From the NCBI GenBank assembly GCA_015501585.1, contig JADNRY010000482.1:1-45041 (forward strand): a DNA stretch of 45,041 bases, given 5' to 3'. The translations under genes were made by a program, and so were the position numbers. The DNA is from Rhodocollybia butyracea. Taxonomy: Eukaryota > Basidiomycota > Agaricomycetes > Agaricales > Omphalotaceae. Under the pieces are notes generated by a model, which saw nothing but the letters and a program-made list of their open reading frames with translations, was not told the DNA's origin and did no database searches. Positions 43,042-45,041 of this stretch are shown piece by piece (within the stretch, counting starts at the first letter, position 1; every line of letters begins with the position of its first letter).

Positions 43042-43143
43042 GAGCATCCTGTAGCTTCCTATTGAGTTGGTTGAGTTTGGCATAAATCAAGGGAGCATAC
43101 CTTCTACGTGTAGGATTGAACGACGAAATAAGCTGGGAGAACA

Positions 43144-43257
43144 CTCAACACCAAGTTGAGTTACTGAGTTGAACACCAAGTTCAACTTGCGACAGGTACC
43201 CTAGAACCTACTGAACTCAACACCAAGTTGAGTTCATGAGTTGAACGCCAAGTTCAG
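43144..43257. repeat. Four mini-hairpins with a shared (A/G)CCAA loop
   Basis: Hairpins centre on 43152, 43177, 43224 and 43249. The loop is ACCAA in three and GCCAA in the fourth. Stems alternate between CTCAAC/GTTGAG and TTGAAC/GTTCAA, extending to 7-9 bp. The third is GAACTCAAC/GTTGAGTTC. Two tandem copies of a two-hairpin unit about 72 bp apart. Confidence 0.7.
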
Positions 43258-43925
43258 CTCCATACCTTCAACGTTGACCTTCAGGCTTCAAGCTTCAAGC
43301 CGGAGTCGGGGCTTGCCAGTACCCTTGAGCGTCGTTGATGTCGGTGAGGAAAATTTAAGCCTAGACGCCCATCCTCACGTGCAAACGCGCTCCCGATATT
43401 CTCACGTGGTATTGAGCTTCGTTCGACGCCTTCACGCGTTCATGTTCACGTTCCAACCACTTGGGTGGTTTTGGAGTTCTTCAACTTGGCGTTTGCTAGA
43501 ACCATGCCCAACCTGAACACGGTATCTCCGGACAAGGCTCGTCTTGCCTTTCACAATAAGACTTATGGTCAATTGACGCGTTTTTCCTTTTTTGTAGGAT
43601 TTTTACTTTGACCTCGGGAAGACCTTTTTGGCCATCCGTAACCTTCTGGGTATCAAAGCTTTTTTTCAAGTCATATAAAATTCGATTCTTTTCCCCGCGT
43701 AAGCCCTCATCGATCGTCGCATGCGCCTACCGCCGTTGAACTTGAAGCAGCCCACGCACTCCTTGAACTGCATGCAAATGGCGTACTCACAGGCACCCTC
43801 TTACCACGCAGTCTCTTACTTTACACAAACGCTTCAACCAAACCAATTTCTAACCCCCCAAGTATCGTCCGATTACTGGTTACCAACGACTATCACTTGA
43901 GCACGGCCTTGAAATCGGTGAGCTT

Positions 43926-44421
43926 ATGCGCCAGAGTGAAACGAAACGCACTAAACTCTACTTGTCGCATAGACTCCGACAGTTCCCGCCTTCTGAAGAC
44001 ACTGCCGCTGCGGACATTGCGGCGCTGTTGCGGACGATACCGACGAAGATATCTATGAAGAGGAGAAGAAAACTTCGACCCTCTCACTACGACCAAATTT
44101 CGGATGTCAAGTCTCCGACTAAACAGCGGAAACTGTACCTGAAAAGCGCCCTTTTTGGTAAGTGTTCAAACGTTCATACTTTTCGCTTGTCAGTACTTCA
44201 GTCCTCAACTCATCTCAATTTCCTAGGAATACTGCATGGTCCTGAATACGGCGTGGAATCCCTCCAGTCGCTCATCCTTCCTACGCTCCTCCAAGCGAGA
44301 CGTGCTACTATTCCTCCCTCAATGGGACGATACCTCGGATGAATCCTATTACAACTCCAATGCCTCTGGGTTCTCGTCCGCCTATGATTATGACATCGGG
44401 TCTGACTCCTCGGACTGGTAG
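43926..44421 (+). CDS. Possible two-exon gene, unknown function
   Basis: The frame from 43926 (MRQSETKRTKLYLSHRLRQF) is basic and reaches a GTAAGT at 44159. A 69-bp GT-AG intron ends at CCTAG near 44226. Because 69 is a multiple of three, the frame is open with or without splicing and ends at 44342. In another frame the second part reads LLFLPQWDDTSDESYYNSNA and ends DYDIGSDSSDW at 44421, which looks more like a real acidic C-terminus. The correct frame is unresolved. No family recognised. Confidence 0.35.
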
Positions 44422-44725
44422 CTGATACACGCAGAACACGCAAATTATTGTAATTTTTTGCTTATTATCAAAGAAAGAATAGATTTCTACTTTTCATTGC
44501 TCTTGTTTGAATAAACAATAATTCAACAGGACCATTTTTGAAACAATTGAGACTGTGCGCACGAGATGTTTAACAAGGCCGGCACTTCGTAGATACCAGG
44601 GCCAAAGCACGACTACTATGACCAGTCGAAGTGTAGCTTGGTCCACCAGAAGAGAAAATTCGTATAAAGATCTCATGGGTTTTATTTTTTCAATATTATT
44701 CGGCCCCTACGCATACACCTAAACC

Positions 44726-44976
44726 ATGCCTCCCATCCGTACTCGTCGAACTCGTCACCCGATTTTATGGAAATACCCTGAGATCCATGACACTTTTCTT
44801 CCCTACTCTTCTCGCTCAAAGCACGGGGAGCATCTCATGCGTATCCGGGAATTTATTGACCCCGGTGTTCTTCGCAGGTTTGCGAGATGCGAGGGTCGAC
44901 CAGGCGTCGAGCATAAACTCGATATCAACACGGTCTTCAAAGTCCCCACAAATTTGACGACTTACGAAATCACAGT
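44726..44976 (+). CDS. First exon of a gene running off the right edge
   Basis: ATG at 44726 starts MPPIRTRRTRHPILWKYPEI and continues SRSKHGEHLMRIREFIDPGV, RCEGRPGVEHKLD and NTVFKVPTNLTTYEIT, then reaches a GTAAGA donor near 44974. The exon is clean and basic at the N-terminus. A TATT-rich promoter and CCTAAACC precede the ATG. The rest lies outside the window, so the function cannot be judged. Confidence 0.5.
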
Positions 44977-45041
44977 AAGATAACGACGATCAGTTACAGA
45001 TGATTACTCACCAAATATGCCATACAGTGTAAATATTGTCA

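Overview
The window looks like a transposon-rich stretch of a basidiomycete genome, most likely an Agaricomycete. The evidence is short GT-AG introns of about 45-80 bp inside small exons, a gene that reads as a DUF6698 family member, a CXXC-R1-type zinc-finger gene, a PIF/Harbinger transposon and a Ty3-like gag. I cannot name the species. No tRNA, rRNA or CRISPR array was seen. Most cellular genes here are old copies with one or a few clear lesions (a single stop or a one-base shift). Only the gag, the Harbinger transposase and one small secreted-protein gene read cleanly.

Layout. 0.6-2.4 kb: proline-rich coding relics split by a fold-back element with repeated TAATGCATTA palindromes and telomere-like TTAGGG repeats. 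3.6-5.3 kb: an eight-exon DUF6698-like gene with a frameshift and a stop. 6.67-7.68 kb: an inverted solo LTR with target duplication GAGTC. 8.2-9.4 kb: minus-strand relics, one segment of which recurs at 25.5 kb. 9.899-15.714 kb: a recent 5.8-kb LTR retrotransposon with only a gag gene (TR-GAG type), flanked by TGAGG. 15.8-19.1 kb: small ORFs and a CTTGTA-type minisatellite. 20.370-23.326 kb: a PIF/Harbinger element with 17-bp inverted ends, carrying a DNA-binding-type gene and a transposase that converge. 23.4-26.4 kb: relics and minisatellites. 26.46-29.2 kb: a tandem pair of secreted-protein genes, one intact and one frameshifted. 29.4-31.0 kb: a zinc-finger gene. 33.19-34.38 kb: a 1.19-kb long-inverted-repeat element with a 6-bp duplication. 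37.68-38.47 kb: a phospholipase B (lysophospholipase) pseudogene. 39.6-45 kb: two or three Agaricomycete-type unknown genes, the last running off the right edge.

The strongest candidate for something undescribed is in the LTR. Just downstream of the predicted transcription start it carries nine consecutive stem-loops. All share nearly the same 12-nt loop (TTGAGCTATCTC), while the 10-nt stems differ in sequence from unit to unit yet stay self-complementary. The array is kept in both LTRs and in the diverged solo LTR. The first 12 nt of the predicted transcript are also complementary to the 12 nt just inside the 5' LTR, as expected for Tf1-like self-priming. The U3 upstream of the TATA box carries five TGA(C/G)TCA sites and six ATGAYRTCA palindromes. 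A gag-only element would need polymerase from a related element elsewhere, so the hairpin array could be a cis-acting packaging or translation signal.
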